NCBI GenBank assembly: GCA_900102065.1
Contig: FMVK01000006.1
Location: forward strand, 78,879 to 142,878
Source of the DNA: Lachnospiraceae bacterium XPB1003
GTDB lineage: Bacteria; Bacillota; Clostridia; Lachnospirales; Lachnospiraceae
Direction of reading: 5' to 3'
Length of the DNA: 64,000 bases
Positions within the stretch are counted from its first letter, which is position 1. Every line of letters starts with the position of its first letter. A model generated the notes under the pieces. That model made no database searches. It was given only the letters and a program-made list of their open reading frames with translations, and was not told the origin of the DNA. Position numbers and translations under genes: made by a program. This document shows, in pieces, positions 54,253 to 62,794 of the stretch.

Positions 54253-55090
54253 TATCTCTTACCGTATCTCCCATACAATTAAAAACCGTTACCGTGATAA
54301 ATATCGCAGCACAAGGAGCTATCACCGCCCAAGGGGCAAGCTGCATGGCGCCTCGCGCCTCATTTATCATACTGCCCCACTCTGCCTGCGGAGCTCTGAC
54401 ACCAATGCCAAGAAAAGAAAGCCCCGCTATCCATATGATGGAAGTTCCGATCTGTGTTACAGCATTTACTACAACGGATCCTACTATCATAGGAAGAATG
54501 TATGACACGATTATCTTAAGGTCACTACAGCCTGATAACCTTGCTGCAAGGATATACGACTCATGCTTTATAGACATTACCCTGCTCCTTACCAGCCTGC
54601 AGTAGAGCGTCCATCCGGATATTCCCAATGCCAGTATCGCATTCCAGAGTCCTCCTCCGGCCAGTCCGGCAACTGCTATTGCCAATACCATCTGAGGAAA
54701 TGCCAGCATCAGATCAGTGATCCTCATTATCACGGTATCCACTACCCCGCCGTAATATCCGCATATCGTCCCAAGGACAGTTCCCACAGTTGCGGTTGAT
54801 ATAACCAGAAATAATGCACCGTAGATCGTCATTCCCGCACCGGCAAGCACACGCGAGCACACACACCTTCCATAGCTGTCAGTTCCGAAAATGAATTCGG
54901 AAGAAGGAGCCTTTTTCATCATAATTGCATTTATCTTATAGGGATCGTTTGGAGTGACAAAGGCACCTATCCCCGCAATAATGAGTAATATAACCGCTAA
55001 AACAATAAGAACATAAAGCCTCGTCATCAATATCTTTTTGCGAGACTTATTTACTGCCTTATTCTGTTTTGATCTCTTATTAACTGTCAT
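54242..55090 (-). CDS. ABC importer permease, DppC/NikC type
   Basis: 282 residues, N-terminal charged tail, six helices, EAA loop region SCSDLKIIVSYILPMIVG; FGTDSYGRCVCSRVLAGAG is the typical DppC/NikC sequence after the first helix. Forms the membrane channel with the DppB/NikB-type partner. Confidence 0.92.
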   Translation of the reverse strand: MTVNKRSKQNKAVNKSRKKILMTRLYVLIVLAVILLIIAGIGAFVTPNDPYKINAIMMKKAPSSEFIFGTDSYGRCVCSRVLAGAGMTIYGALFLVISTATVGTVLGTICGYYGGVVDTVIMRITDLMLAFPQMVLAIAVAGLAGGGLWNAILALGISGWTLYCRLVRSRVMSIKHESYILAARLSGCSDLKIIVSYILPMIVGSVVVNAVTQIGTSIIWIAGLSFLGIGVRAPQAEWGSMINEARGAMQLAPWAVIAPCAAIFITVTVFNCMGDTVRDIAD

Positions 55091-55147
55091 TATCTGTTTT
55101 TATTCCATCACTCGAAATCTGTTTCAATTCCGTTCAAATCAAAAAAA

Positions 55148-56095
55148 TCAATTATTTTTCTCATCTGTCTTCACTCTGGGATCCAAAACCGAATAAACAA
55201 TATCCGTCCCCAGATTTACAAGCGAATATACCGTTGCGCATATCAATACGAATCCCTGGACCACAGTATAGTCTCTGTCTGATATGGCATCCATAGCAAG
55301 CTTTCCTATGCCCGGATAACTGAATATGGTCTCTATAACAACGCTGCCTCCAAGCAAAGTTCCGAAAGACAATCCCACAATAGTAATGATAGGAGCTGCA
55401 GCCCCACGCAGGATGCTCCGCGTCATTATTGTGAAGTCTTTAAGCCCTCTCATTTTCATTTCCGATACATAATGCTTCGATACTTCTTCGAGCATCTCCG
55501 ATCTGAACTGTCTGAAAAATCTTGCAGATAAAGGAAGGGCAAGTGATAATACCGGCAATACCATCCCCTTTGCAGACCCGTTGGATATGACGGGAAAGGC
55601 ATTTATCCGGATGCAGAATAAATACATGAGTAAAACCGAGACAACAAATCCCGGAAGAGAGTTAAAAATAAAACTGATCACCCTCATCACACGGTCAAAG
55701 AATCCCGACTTTCGAAGAACAGACAAAAATGCCGCCGCAAAAGCCAGAGTCAAAGACACAGCCAACGTAAGCAGCGACAATATCATCGTCCGTCCAAAGG
55801 GTGCCATCACCTTCTCTGCCACAGGTCTGCCATCCTTAAGCGAATCACCGAGATCACCTCTTAATACGGAAAAAAACCAGTCCCCATATTGAACAATAAA
55901 AGGCCGGTTTAATCCCATTTTCTCCCTTGCCGCATCCAGTGTTTCCTGAGATAAAGCTACTCCCTGGGATGACAGCTTTTTCTCAGCCGCATCCCCGGGA
56001 GTAACATAGACAAGCAGAAATGTCAGAAATGATATCCCTATATAAAGGGGAATCATCTGCAATATTCTTTTAAATATCAGTTTTCTTGTTTTCAC
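55148..56095 (-). CDS. ABC importer permease, DppB/NikB type
   Basis: 315 residues. MKTRKLIFKRILQMIPLYIGISFLTF-type first helix, GLNRPFIVQYGDWF and LGGSVVIETIFSYPGIGKLAMDAI are family features. ATG overlaps the stop of the binding-protein gene (ATGA). Confidence 0.93.
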   Translation of the reverse strand: MKTRKLIFKRILQMIPLYIGISFLTFLLVYVTPGDAAEKKLSSQGVALSQETLDAAREKMGLNRPFIVQYGDWFFSVLRGDLGDSLKDGRPVAEKVMAPFGRTMILSLLTLAVSLTLAFAAAFLSVLRKSGFFDRVMRVISFIFNSLPGFVVSVLLMYLFCIRINAFPVISNGSAKGMVLPVLSLALPLSARFFRQFRSEMLEEVSKHYVSEMKMRGLKDFTIMTRSILRGAAAPIITIVGLSFGTLLGGSVVIETIFSYPGIGKLAMDAISDRDYTVVQGFVLICATVYSLVNLGTDIVYSVLDPRVKTDEKNN

Positions 56096-57699
56096 TTTCC
56101 GAGCGAAGTATCCGCTGTCAGACCGTAGAAATCAAAAGGTGATGTCTCGCCGTAACCGGTAACACCGTCTCTGAGAACCGTTGTCTTATTGAAGAGTCCG
56201 ATATAACCGAAAGCATTATCATCAATAGCGATCTGAACTATCTTATTTGCAAGATCTGCACGTTTGCTGTTATCAGTTTCATATTTTAACTCATCAAGGA
56301 GCTTTTCGCACTCATCACTGTCAAATCCGCATACATCATAGTAAGCGCCTTCTCTTAATGTTGAGTTAAGGAAATAGTAAGGATCTCCGGATTTGTCGGC
56401 GATCATGCAGTAAAGAGCTATATCGAAATCGCCTGTTGCGAGATATGTAGCATCAGGATCCTCTTCTACGGTAAGATGAGACTTGATGCCCGCACTTTCA
56501 AGTTCCTGCTGCATTACGATCGCGCAAGTATCAAGAGATCTTGCTGCATAGTAGCAGATATTGAGATCAAGCTCTTTTCCGGCTTTCTCATAGAAACCGT
56601 CAGCATTAAGAGCGTAACCTGCTTCTTCAAGAGCAGCCTTAGCAGCATCAACATCAACAGCAGGCTTTGTTACCTTACCGTATGCTGAATCTACAGAGAA
56701 AGGTCCTACAGCAGGTGTAGTTGTTCCGCCAAGGAATGAAGCGATCTCTTCATTATCAACGATAAGATTAACAGCCTTTCTTACGCTGTCATCCATTGTA
56801 TTCTGATTTAACAGATAGAACTGAAGTCTTGTTGCGGGAACAGTGTATAAAGCATACTTATCAGACTCTGCATTGTAGAGCTCGATCTCAGATGCTGTAG
56901 CACTTGTCTCTACCTGGATCTCTCCGTTAAGCATTGCCATAGACTTTGCATCCGCATCCTGCATGTAATAGAAGACTGCACCGTCAAGATTTACATTGCC
57001 GCCCCAGTAAGCATCGTTTTTCTCAACTTCTACAGTTCCTTCAGGCTCAAAAGACTTGATCTTAAAAGGTCCTGTACAAATAGGAGCGTTGTCAAAATCT
57101 TCTGTATTATCAACATCTATCATAGCAACTTCCGGTGATGCCAGGTCATTAAGCATAGTAGGATAAATTTCCGGAGTAGTGATAGTGAATGTCCTATCAT
57201 CAACAGTTTCTATTTCGAACTCATCAAGATATGCAAATCTCTCGTTGATCTCAGCAAGTCTCTCAATATTCTTTACAGCGATATCTGCATTAAAACTGTT
57301 TCCGTTTGAGAAAGTTACATCATCCCTTACAACGATGGTCCATGTAAGACCATCATCCGAAACTTCTCCTGATTCAGCGAGCTTGGGAACGATATCAAAA
57401 TCATCTCCCATAACAAACAGACTCTCTGTCATTCCGTATAATGAATCATACCAGGCATAGTATTCCTTGTGAGGATCCAGTGAAGAATAAGCAAAATTTG
57501 CAGCTACATATAATACGCCGCCCTCACTGCCTGCTGTGGTTTCATCTGTTGCTGCGGCATCTGTTGCAGAATTATCGGATACAACCTCTCCGTTTTCCGC
57601 AGCATTTCCGTTTGCGTCAGGAGTATTTCCGGCGCAACCTGTCACTGCCATCGCTGCTGTGAGCGATAATGCCATGAACAAACCTGTTTTCTTTTTCAT
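56092..57699 (-). CDS. Substrate-binding lipoprotein, nickel/peptide family (SBP_bac_5)
   Basis: 535 residues. Lipobox AMAVTGC at ~21 in a classical signal peptide, then a Thr/Asp/Ala-rich linker and the cluster C binding fold (TWTIVVRDDVTFSNGNSFNA, APICTGPFKIKSF, KAALEEAGY). The variant YYAARSLDTCAIVMQQ, with Arg in the place typical for NikA/opine-binding forms, and the linked methyltransferase favour a metal or metal-chelate substrate over peptides; this is inference. A -10 box precedes the gene. Confidence 0.88.
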   Translation of the reverse strand: MKKKTGLFMALSLTAAMAVTGCAGNTPDANGNAAENGEVVSDNSATDAAATDETTAGSEGGVLYVAANFAYSSLDPHKEYYAWYDSLYGMTESLFVMGDDFDIVPKLAESGEVSDDGLTWTIVVRDDVTFSNGNSFNADIAVKNIERLAEINERFAYLDEFEIETVDDRTFTITTPEIYPTMLNDLASPEVAMIDVDNTEDFDNAPICTGPFKIKSFEPEGTVEVEKNDAYWGGNVNLDGAVFYYMQDADAKSMAMLNGEIQVETSATASEIELYNAESDKYALYTVPATRLQFYLLNQNTMDDSVRKAVNLIVDNEEIASFLGGTTTPAVGPFSVDSAYGKVTKPAVDVDAAKAALEEAGYALNADGFYEKAGKELDLNICYYAARSLDTCAIVMQQELESAGIKSHLTVEEDPDATYLATGDFDIALYCMIADKSGDPYYFLNSTLREGAYYDVCGFDSDECEKLLDELKYETDNSKRADLANKIVQIAIDDNAFGYIGLFNKTTVLRDGVTGYGETSPFDFYGLTADTSLGK

Positions 57700-57734
57700 A
57701 GTTTTCCCTCTCCTTAAAAATTTTCAATTCCTAT

Positions 57735-57740
57735 ATAATA
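57735..57740 (-). promoter_or_regulatory. Possible internal promoter before the binding-protein gene
   Basis: TATTAT preceded by TG; a small hairpin GCTGT-TTTTT-ACAGC lies at 57751-57765 in the same gap. Confidence 0.3.
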
Positions 57741-57793
57741 CACGCTCTCTGCTGTTTTTTACAGCGAAAGTCGCAATTATACATCCGACAATA

Positions 57794-58576
57794 CTAAGCA
57801 AGCTTATATCCTGTCAGCATGAACATTGGAGTTGATGCCCAGTTGATCTGCTCATCCTTTGACCAGACTCTGCGCCATATCTCCCTGTCAGCCGTTGCAT
57901 CAAAGCCCGCCTCTCTCATCATCCGCAGATCTGCATCAGGTCTTGATTCTCGGCTCATGATCAGGCTCTTTGATATCTCTTCCATCTTTATGCCGTCACT
58001 GTATTGGTTAAGATCAGGCACTCCAAGTTTTATAACATTTTCATGATCTGCTTCAAACGCTTCTTTGGCCTCGCTGTCAAAGAGGTAGTTATACCACCCC
58101 GCATCAAAATTAAGAAGGATTCCGCCCTTCCTTAATACTCGGTGCCAATCACAGTACGCTTTTGCAGGATTTTCCAGATTCCATGTGACGTTTCTCGTTA
58201 CGATCAGATCAAAGAGATCATCCGGCAGTTCAAGCGTCTGTGCATCCATCTGTTTGAATTCAATAGATACACACTGCCTGTTAGCATTTCCGGAAGCTTC
58301 ATCGAGCATCGCCCGAGTAAAGTCAACCGCTGTCACCTCATAACCTCGCTTAGCAAGGAGTATCGCAAAGAACCCCGGCCCCGTACCTATATCAAGCACC
58401 TTTTTATATTTCCTTCCGGACTTTTCCTCTGCCATCTTTATCTGCTCTTCGATCACAGCAGCAAACCTGCTTTCACCTTCATCGGCAAACTCGCTGTTAA
58501 CGAAATCCGAATAGCTCGGAGCACGCTTTGTCCAGTAATCACGGATCTCAGGCAGAAGACTTTCCTTTTTTTCCAT
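57794..58576 (-). CDS. SAM-dependent methyltransferase linked to the ABC importer
   Basis: Start taken at MEKKESLLPEIRDYWTKRA, with GAGG upstream; about 260 residues. SAM-binding VLDIGTGPGFFAILLAKRGY, VTAVDFTRAML and LIVTRNVTWNLENP. The N-terminal YWTKRAPSYSDFVNSE is a pattern of UbiE-like methyltransferases that recur next to NikA-type importers in Clostridia. Substrate unknown. First gene of the importer operon, preceded by a hairpin that could end transcription. Confidence 0.85.
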   Translation of the reverse strand: MEKKESLLPEIRDYWTKRAPSYSDFVNSEFADEGESRFAAVIEEQIKMAEEKSGRKYKKVLDIGTGPGFFAILLAKRGYEVTAVDFTRAMLDEASGNANRQCVSIEFKQMDAQTLELPDDLFDLIVTRNVTWNLENPAKAYCDWHRVLRKGGILLNFDAGWYNYLFDSEAKEAFEADHENVIKLGVPDLNQYSDGIKMEEISKSLIMSRESRPDADLRMMREAGFDATADREIWRRVWSKDEQINWASTPMFMLTGYKLA

Positions 58577-58610
58577 AAAAACTTTTTCCTCAATATCTAA
58601 AATTGCAAAC

Positions 58611-58638
58611 AAAAAAGTGACGAGCACCGTCACTTTTT
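58611..58638 (-). terminator. Hairpin terminator between arsR-type gene and methyltransferase
   Basis: AAAAAGTGACG, loop GTGCT, CGTCACTTTTTT on the minus strand. It follows the regulator gene but ends only ~35 bases before the methyltransferase ATG, so it either separates the units or acts as an attenuator of the importer. Confidence 0.75.
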
Positions 58639-58689
58639 AAGAAAATAACCTACATATATGTTTTCTACAAGCCCTAGGGGGGGTTATGC

Positions 58690-59061
58690 TCATTCGTCCT
58701 CACATATGTGAGCCATACCTGCACCTATTATGGAACGAACATGTTCATCATCAAGAGAATAAAAAATCTGCTTGCCTTCGCGTCGTCCCTTTATAAGTCT
58801 GTTGGTCTTGAGGATGCGAAGCTGATGTGAAATGGCAGACTGTGTCATATCAAGGGCTTCCGCTATATCGCATACACATACTTCGGCTTCAAATAATATA
58901 CACAAGATCCTTATCCTGGTCACATCACCGAAGATCTTGAAAAGCTCTGCCAGTTCATACAGTTGCTCTTCTCCCGGCATGGAATCCGATACATGCTTAA
59001 GGAGTTCCGCATGAACTTTATGAATATCACATACTTCAATGTCAGCAGCTTTTTTTGTCAT
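58690..59061 (-). CDS. ArsR/SmtB family metal-sensing repressor (CadC-like)
   Basis: 123 residues, winged helix. The CVCD metal-site motif is in AEVCVCDIAEALDMTQS and a second potential site DDEHVRSIIGAGMAHICED gives the alpha-5 His/Asp ligands, so both CadC and SmtB-type sites are suggested. Such proteins leave the operator when bound by Cd, Pb or Zn. Downstream of the ATPase, with the matching operator at 61254-61279. Confidence 0.93.
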   Translation of the reverse strand: MTKKAADIEVCDIHKVHAELLKHVSDSMPGEEQLYELAELFKIFGDVTRIRILCILFEAEVCVCDIAEALDMTQSAISHQLRILKTNRLIKGRREGKQIFYSLDDEHVRSIIGAGMAHICEDE

Positions 59062-59072
59062 ACCATACTCTC

Positions 59073-60962
59073 CTACATATCCTTAACCGAAAGCGCTCTA
59101 ATAGCATTCAGCACTGCCAGTATCATAACTCCAACATCCGCAAAAACCGCAAGCCACATATTTGCGAGTCCGAGAGCGCCAAGGATCAGACAGATCACTT
59201 TGATACCTATAGCGAAATAGATGTTTTCGTAAACGATACGCATGCACTTGGACGATATCCTGATCGCCTTGGCTATCTTGACCGGATCATCATCCATGAT
59301 CACTATGTCCGCCGCCTCGATCGCGGCATCGGATCCAAGCGATCCCATAGCTATACCGATATCTGCTCTTGCAAGGACCGGAGCATCATTTATTCCATCA
59401 CCTACAAAAGCTAATATATCATTTTTTCCCTTAGATGATAAGAGTTCCTCTACCGCAGACACCTTATCGGCAGGTAAAAGTTCACATCTTACTTCATCAA
59501 TACCGAGTTCACCCGCAACCGATTCTCCCACACTCTTTGCATCACCGGTAAGCATGACCGTTCTTGTTATTCCTACTTTGCGAAGATTTGCTATAGCCTG
59601 TCCTGCAGTAGGTTTGATAACATCGGAGATCAGCAGATGGCCTTCGTATTTTCCGTCCACTGCGATATGAACTACGGTTCCGATCTTATGACAGTCTTTA
59701 TATTCAATGCCCTCAGACTCCATGAGCCTTGCATTTCCGACAGCGACACGTACTCCGTCAACAACTGCAGTTATACCGTTTCCTCCTATCTCCTCGATAT
59801 CCGCAACTTTGCTCCTGTCAGGCGAGCCGTAAGCAGCATAAGCTTTTATGATACTTCTTGCGATAGGATGGGATGAAGCCGACTCTGCATGTGCGGCATA
59901 GTATAAGAGCTTTCCTTCATCCATAGTTGAGTGATGGATCGCATTGACTTCAAACACGCCTTTTGTCATGGTTCCTGTCTTATCAAAAGCCACAGTCTTC
60001 GTCTTCGAAAGAGCTTCAAGATAATTTGATCCTTTGATAAGAACTCCCGCTTTTCCGGCGCCGCCGATACCGGCGAAGAAACTTAACGGGATACTGATAA
60101 CAAGAGCACAGGGACAGCTTATTACCAGAAATGTAAGGGCTCTGTATATCCACGTCCCCCACATAGCTTCTTTTCCGATCATAAGCATTACGATCGGAGG
60201 TGTGATCGCAAGTAACAAAGCAAGTATGCAGACTGCAGGAGTATATACTCTGGCGAATCTGGTAATAAAAGCTTCGGATCTGGACTTTCTTGAAGAAGCA
60301 TTTTCAACCAGTTCCAAAACCTTGGAAACTGTCGACTCTCCAAACTCTTTAGTGGTCTTAACCCTCAGCACTCCGGTCATGTTGATGCATCCGCTTATAA
60401 CAGCATCTCCTGTAACAACTTTTCTCGGGATGCTCTCTCCGGTAAGTGCTACTGTATCAAGCTGACTTTCGCCCGACTCGATCACTCCGTCGATGGGGAT
60501 CTTTTCTCCGGGATTAATGACTATCACATCACCTATACCGACTTCATCGGGATCCACCGACTCTACTTCTCCGTCGCGCTCCACATTTGCATAGTCGGGT
60601 CTGATATCCATTAATGCTGAAATACTCTTCCTGCTCTTTCCGACTGCAACACTTTGGAAGAGCTCTCCTATCTGATAGAAAAGCATTACCGCAACAGCTT
60701 CCGTGTAATCATCTGTTTTACCGGCAAATGCCACTGCGATTGCTCCGCCTGTTGCTATTGCCATCAGGAAATTTTCATCAAAGACCTGACCGTTGATTAT
60801 TCCCTTAAATGCGTTGATAAGGATATTGTAGCCGATCACAATATAAGGTATCAGATACAGAAGAAACCTGAAAACACCCGTTACAGGGATAAAATGCAGC
60901 ACTATCATCAGTACCGCTGCAATTATTATTCTGATCAACATTTTCTTCTGTTTTCTGTTCAT
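59073..60962 (-). CDS. cadA: P1B-2 type heavy-metal ATPase (Zn/Cd/Pb efflux, CadA-like)
   Basis: Start at MNRKQKKMLIRI, with GGAG seven bases upstream; about 629 residues. LTGESIPRKV, metal-site SCPCALVISIPL, phosphorylation site FDKTGTMTKG, SSHPIARSI, GDGINDAPVLARAD. No N-terminal HMA domain in this protein; a separate HMA gene precedes it. Exports divalent soft metals. Middle gene of HMA-cadA-regulator. Confidence 0.95.
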   Translation of the reverse strand: MNRKQKKMLIRIIIAAVLMIVLHFIPVTGVFRFLLYLIPYIVIGYNILINAFKGIINGQVFDENFLMAIATGGAIAVAFAGKTDDYTEAVAVMLFYQIGELFQSVAVGKSRKSISALMDIRPDYANVERDGEVESVDPDEVGIGDVIVINPGEKIPIDGVIESGESQLDTVALTGESIPRKVVTGDAVISGCINMTGVLRVKTTKEFGESTVSKVLELVENASSRKSRSEAFITRFARVYTPAVCILALLLAITPPIVMLMIGKEAMWGTWIYRALTFLVISCPCALVISIPLSFFAGIGGAGKAGVLIKGSNYLEALSKTKTVAFDKTGTMTKGVFEVNAIHHSTMDEGKLLYYAAHAESASSHPIARSIIKAYAAYGSPDRSKVADIEEIGGNGITAVVDGVRVAVGNARLMESEGIEYKDCHKIGTVVHIAVDGKYEGHLLISDVIKPTAGQAIANLRKVGITRTVMLTGDAKSVGESVAGELGIDEVRCELLPADKVSAVEELLSSKGKNDILAFVGDGINDAPVLARADIGIAMGSLGSDAAIEAADIVIMDDDPVKIAKAIRISSKCMRIVYENIYFAIGIKVICLILGALGLANMWLAVFADVGVMILAVLNAIRALSVKDM

Positions 60963-60973
60963 ATCGGCTCTCC

Positions 60974-61192
60974 TCAGAAACTGATCTCGCAATCAGGCTC
61001 TATCTTTCTGCAGCTTTTCAGCACTTCCTTCATAACTGTTTTAGGATCAGCACCTTCCTCAAATTCAACGCTCATCTTAAGTGTCATGAAATTTACGGTT
61101 GCAGTCTTAACGCCTTCAACCTTGTTGGCTGCTTCTTCCATCTTGTTTGCACAGTTAGCGCAATCAACTTCGATAGGGTATGTTTTCTTCAT
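60974..61192 (-). CDS. Separate HMA metal-binding protein
   Basis: 72 residues, one heavy-metal-associated domain. Metal site CANCAN (~11-16) then the beta-alpha-beta fold; ends with DCEISF. It probably supplies the HMA function that CadA lacks, or serves as metal chaperone. First gene of the efflux operon with GGAGG upstream. Confidence 0.92.
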   Translation of the reverse strand: MKKTYPIEVDCANCANKMEEAANKVEGVKTATVNFMTLKMSVEFEEGADPKTVMKEVLKSCRKIEPDCEISF

Positions 61193-61253
61193 GATATTTC
61201 CTCCTTGAGATCATTCTCTGTAAATATTCCCACCGGTCTGACCGGTAGCTGCG

Positions 61254-61279
61254 TATATATGAATACTTGTTCATATGTT
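61254..61279 (-). promoter_or_regulatory. CadC/SmtB-type 12-2-12 operator
   Basis: On the minus strand, half-sites AACATATGAACA and TATTCATATATA flank AG, the same layout as SmtB and CzrA/CadC operators. It starts 3-4 bases downstream of the -10, so bound repressor would cover the transcription start. Confidence 0.85.
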
Positions 61280-61282
61280 TAT

Positions 61283-61311
61283 AATATACTCGTATCCTCG
61301 TTTCTTGTCAA
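61283..61311 (-). promoter_or_regulatory. Promoter of HMA-cadA-regulator operon
   Basis: TTGACA (-35, perfect) and TATATT (-10), 17-base spacer. Confidence 0.85.
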
Positions 61312-61320
61312 TATGAAGGT

Positions 61321-61367
61321 AAAAAAAGACGGGGCGAATGATCATTTGAGATCGACCGCCACCGTCT
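61321..61367 (-). terminator. Terminator upstream of the cad promoter
   Basis: AGACG/CGTCT and inner GGCG/CGCC pairs around a ~20-base loop with an inner GATC pair, then TTTTTTT on the minus strand. Confidence 0.65.
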
Positions 61368-61469
61368 GTGATAACAATATTCGGTTTTCTATGTCTTATT
61401 ATCCGAGATAACGCTCTATCGTTCATCCCGACAAACCTGAAGTTGTAAAGTTACTATGAATCCTCCACA

Positions 61470-61562
61470 TCAATAACCTTTATGCCATTCTTCTTTAATC
61501 AAACATTTATTAAATGTAGTCAAAACAGGCAAATCATCGCCATCGCACTTTCTCACTTTCAT
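61470..61562 (-). pseudogene. Remnant of a GNAT acetyltransferase N-terminus
   Basis: GGGGAGG ribosome site then ATG and 30 codons MKVRKCDGDDLPVLTTFNKC..., which matches the usual beginning of a GNAT acetyltransferase (MxIRxAxxxDLPxLxxFNxxL). The frame ends with TGA and the rest of the domain is absent in every frame downstream. Probably a deletion remnant. Confidence 0.55.
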
Positions 61563-61603
61563 CGTCTTTATCCTCCCCTGCCTAAACAACGCAGAAATAA
61601 TTC

Positions 61604-62107
61604 TCATGAAACAAATTCTGCCCCAAGCTTTTTTAGTCGCTTAATATATTTATCCCGTTTTCTTACAAAAGTAGTTCCAATTGCATTGTTATTCAGTACG
61701 ACCTTAAAGCCTAAATCACAAGCACTAATGGCTGTCAATGAGACACAGCCTCCCCCATCCACGCCTACGAGTTCTATCAAATCAATTCCATTTTCCTTTA
61801 TGAATGTGGTAAGTTTAGGATTTGAAAATGCATCTCCTTTATACTTAGTAAAACAATATTTACTATTAACATGTAGTCCTTTGACCAGTTCTGCTTGTAG
61901 TGTACCCTCATAACATTGAAATGGTGCAAACTTATTCCAAATATTATTCCTCATAAGGTTTGAAATGTAAATAATAACGCTATCGGCGTTTTCATCAATA
62001 ACTTTATTGACTCTCGCAACTATATCCCCCGGATACTTAAATATATTGGCATGGTTTTCTCCCACGGTAAACTCCTGCATATCAATTACCAGCAATGCTT
62101 TCTTCAT
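61604..62107 (-). CDS. Isochorismatase-like cysteine hydrolase
   Basis: 167 residues. Triad: Asp in LLVIDMQEFTVG, Lys in KYKGDAF region, Cys in VGVDGGGCVSLTAISA; the cis-peptide and Cys layout fit the family. Substrate unknown (nicotinamidase-like or other). Codon and base use are more AT-rich than in the core of the window, suggesting acquisition. Close to the NUDIX gene upstream (28 bases). Confidence 0.88.
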   Translation of the reverse strand: MKKALLVIDMQEFTVGENHANIFKYPGDIVARVNKVIDENADSVIIYISNLMRNNIWNKFAPFQCYEGTLQAELVKGLHVNSKYCFTKYKGDAFSNPKLTTFIKENGIDLIELVGVDGGGCVSLTAISACDLGFKVVLNNNAIGTTFVRKRDKYIKRLKKLGAEFVS

Positions 62108-62135
62108 TTATGAAAACTCTCCTACAAATCCGATT

Positions 62136-62558
62136 TTAATGAGCCATTGCTTGTTCTATAGCCCATCTTTGCATCTCTAAATACATCTTATTTTCAATAT
62201 CTTCAAATTTAACAAATTTAAAAACATGGTCAGGTTCAACTGGTTCTTTTACTTTATCCAATAATTTGCCAACATAATATGACTGAATTGGGTGGAAATA
62301 ACCTATCGTTGGATGAAGCATGTAGGTTTCTGCAGAACCAACTTTTTCACCGATTTCAACCTCATATCCAGACTCTTCTAAACACTCGCGTTTAATGCAT
62401 TGAAAATCTGTTTCATTGGCATCCAAGCCGCCCCCTAATAAGAAATAACCTTTTGGAGTTTCTACGACACCAACTTCATTTCCTTTAACCGGAATAATAT
62501 AATTGCCTATTCTGTCTTTATATTCTTTATCTTCTTTTGTGCCAAAAATCTTATGCAT
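62136..62558 (-). CDS. NUDIX hydrolase
   Basis: 140 residues. Full NUDIX box: GGLDANETDFQCIKRE then CLEESGYEV, giving GX5EX7REX2EEXG. Hydrolyses nucleoside diphosphates linked to another moiety; substrate unknown. AT-rich like its downstream neighbour. Confidence 0.92.
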   Translation of the reverse strand: MHKIFGTKEDKEYKDRIGNYIIPVKGNEVGVVETPKGYFLLGGGLDANETDFQCIKRECLEESGYEVEIGEKVGSAETYMLHPTIGYFHPIQSYYVGKLLDKVKEPVEPDHVFKFVKFEDIENKMYLEMQRWAIEQAMAH

Positions 62559-62794
62559 AATGACCTCTACAAACTACGATTTGTCATCGTCTATAAAACT
62601 GTAATTTATTCCAATTATTCTATCCAATACTGCCCTAAATAAAATCATTACAGCATGCTCAATCAACTAAACCTGACATTCCTCACTCATATAGATAGTT
62701 CACATCTTTGCTATCAGTTTTATAACCGGTAACAAATCCGAATTATTCCGACTCTTTTTCATATATACAAAAGTTGGATGCAAGAAACTTGCTC
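62559..62794. other. Intergenic region with no feature seen
   Basis: 236 AT-rich bases upstream of the NUDIX gene and after the membrane-protein gene. No convincing promoter, terminator, ORF or RNA. Confidence 0.4.
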
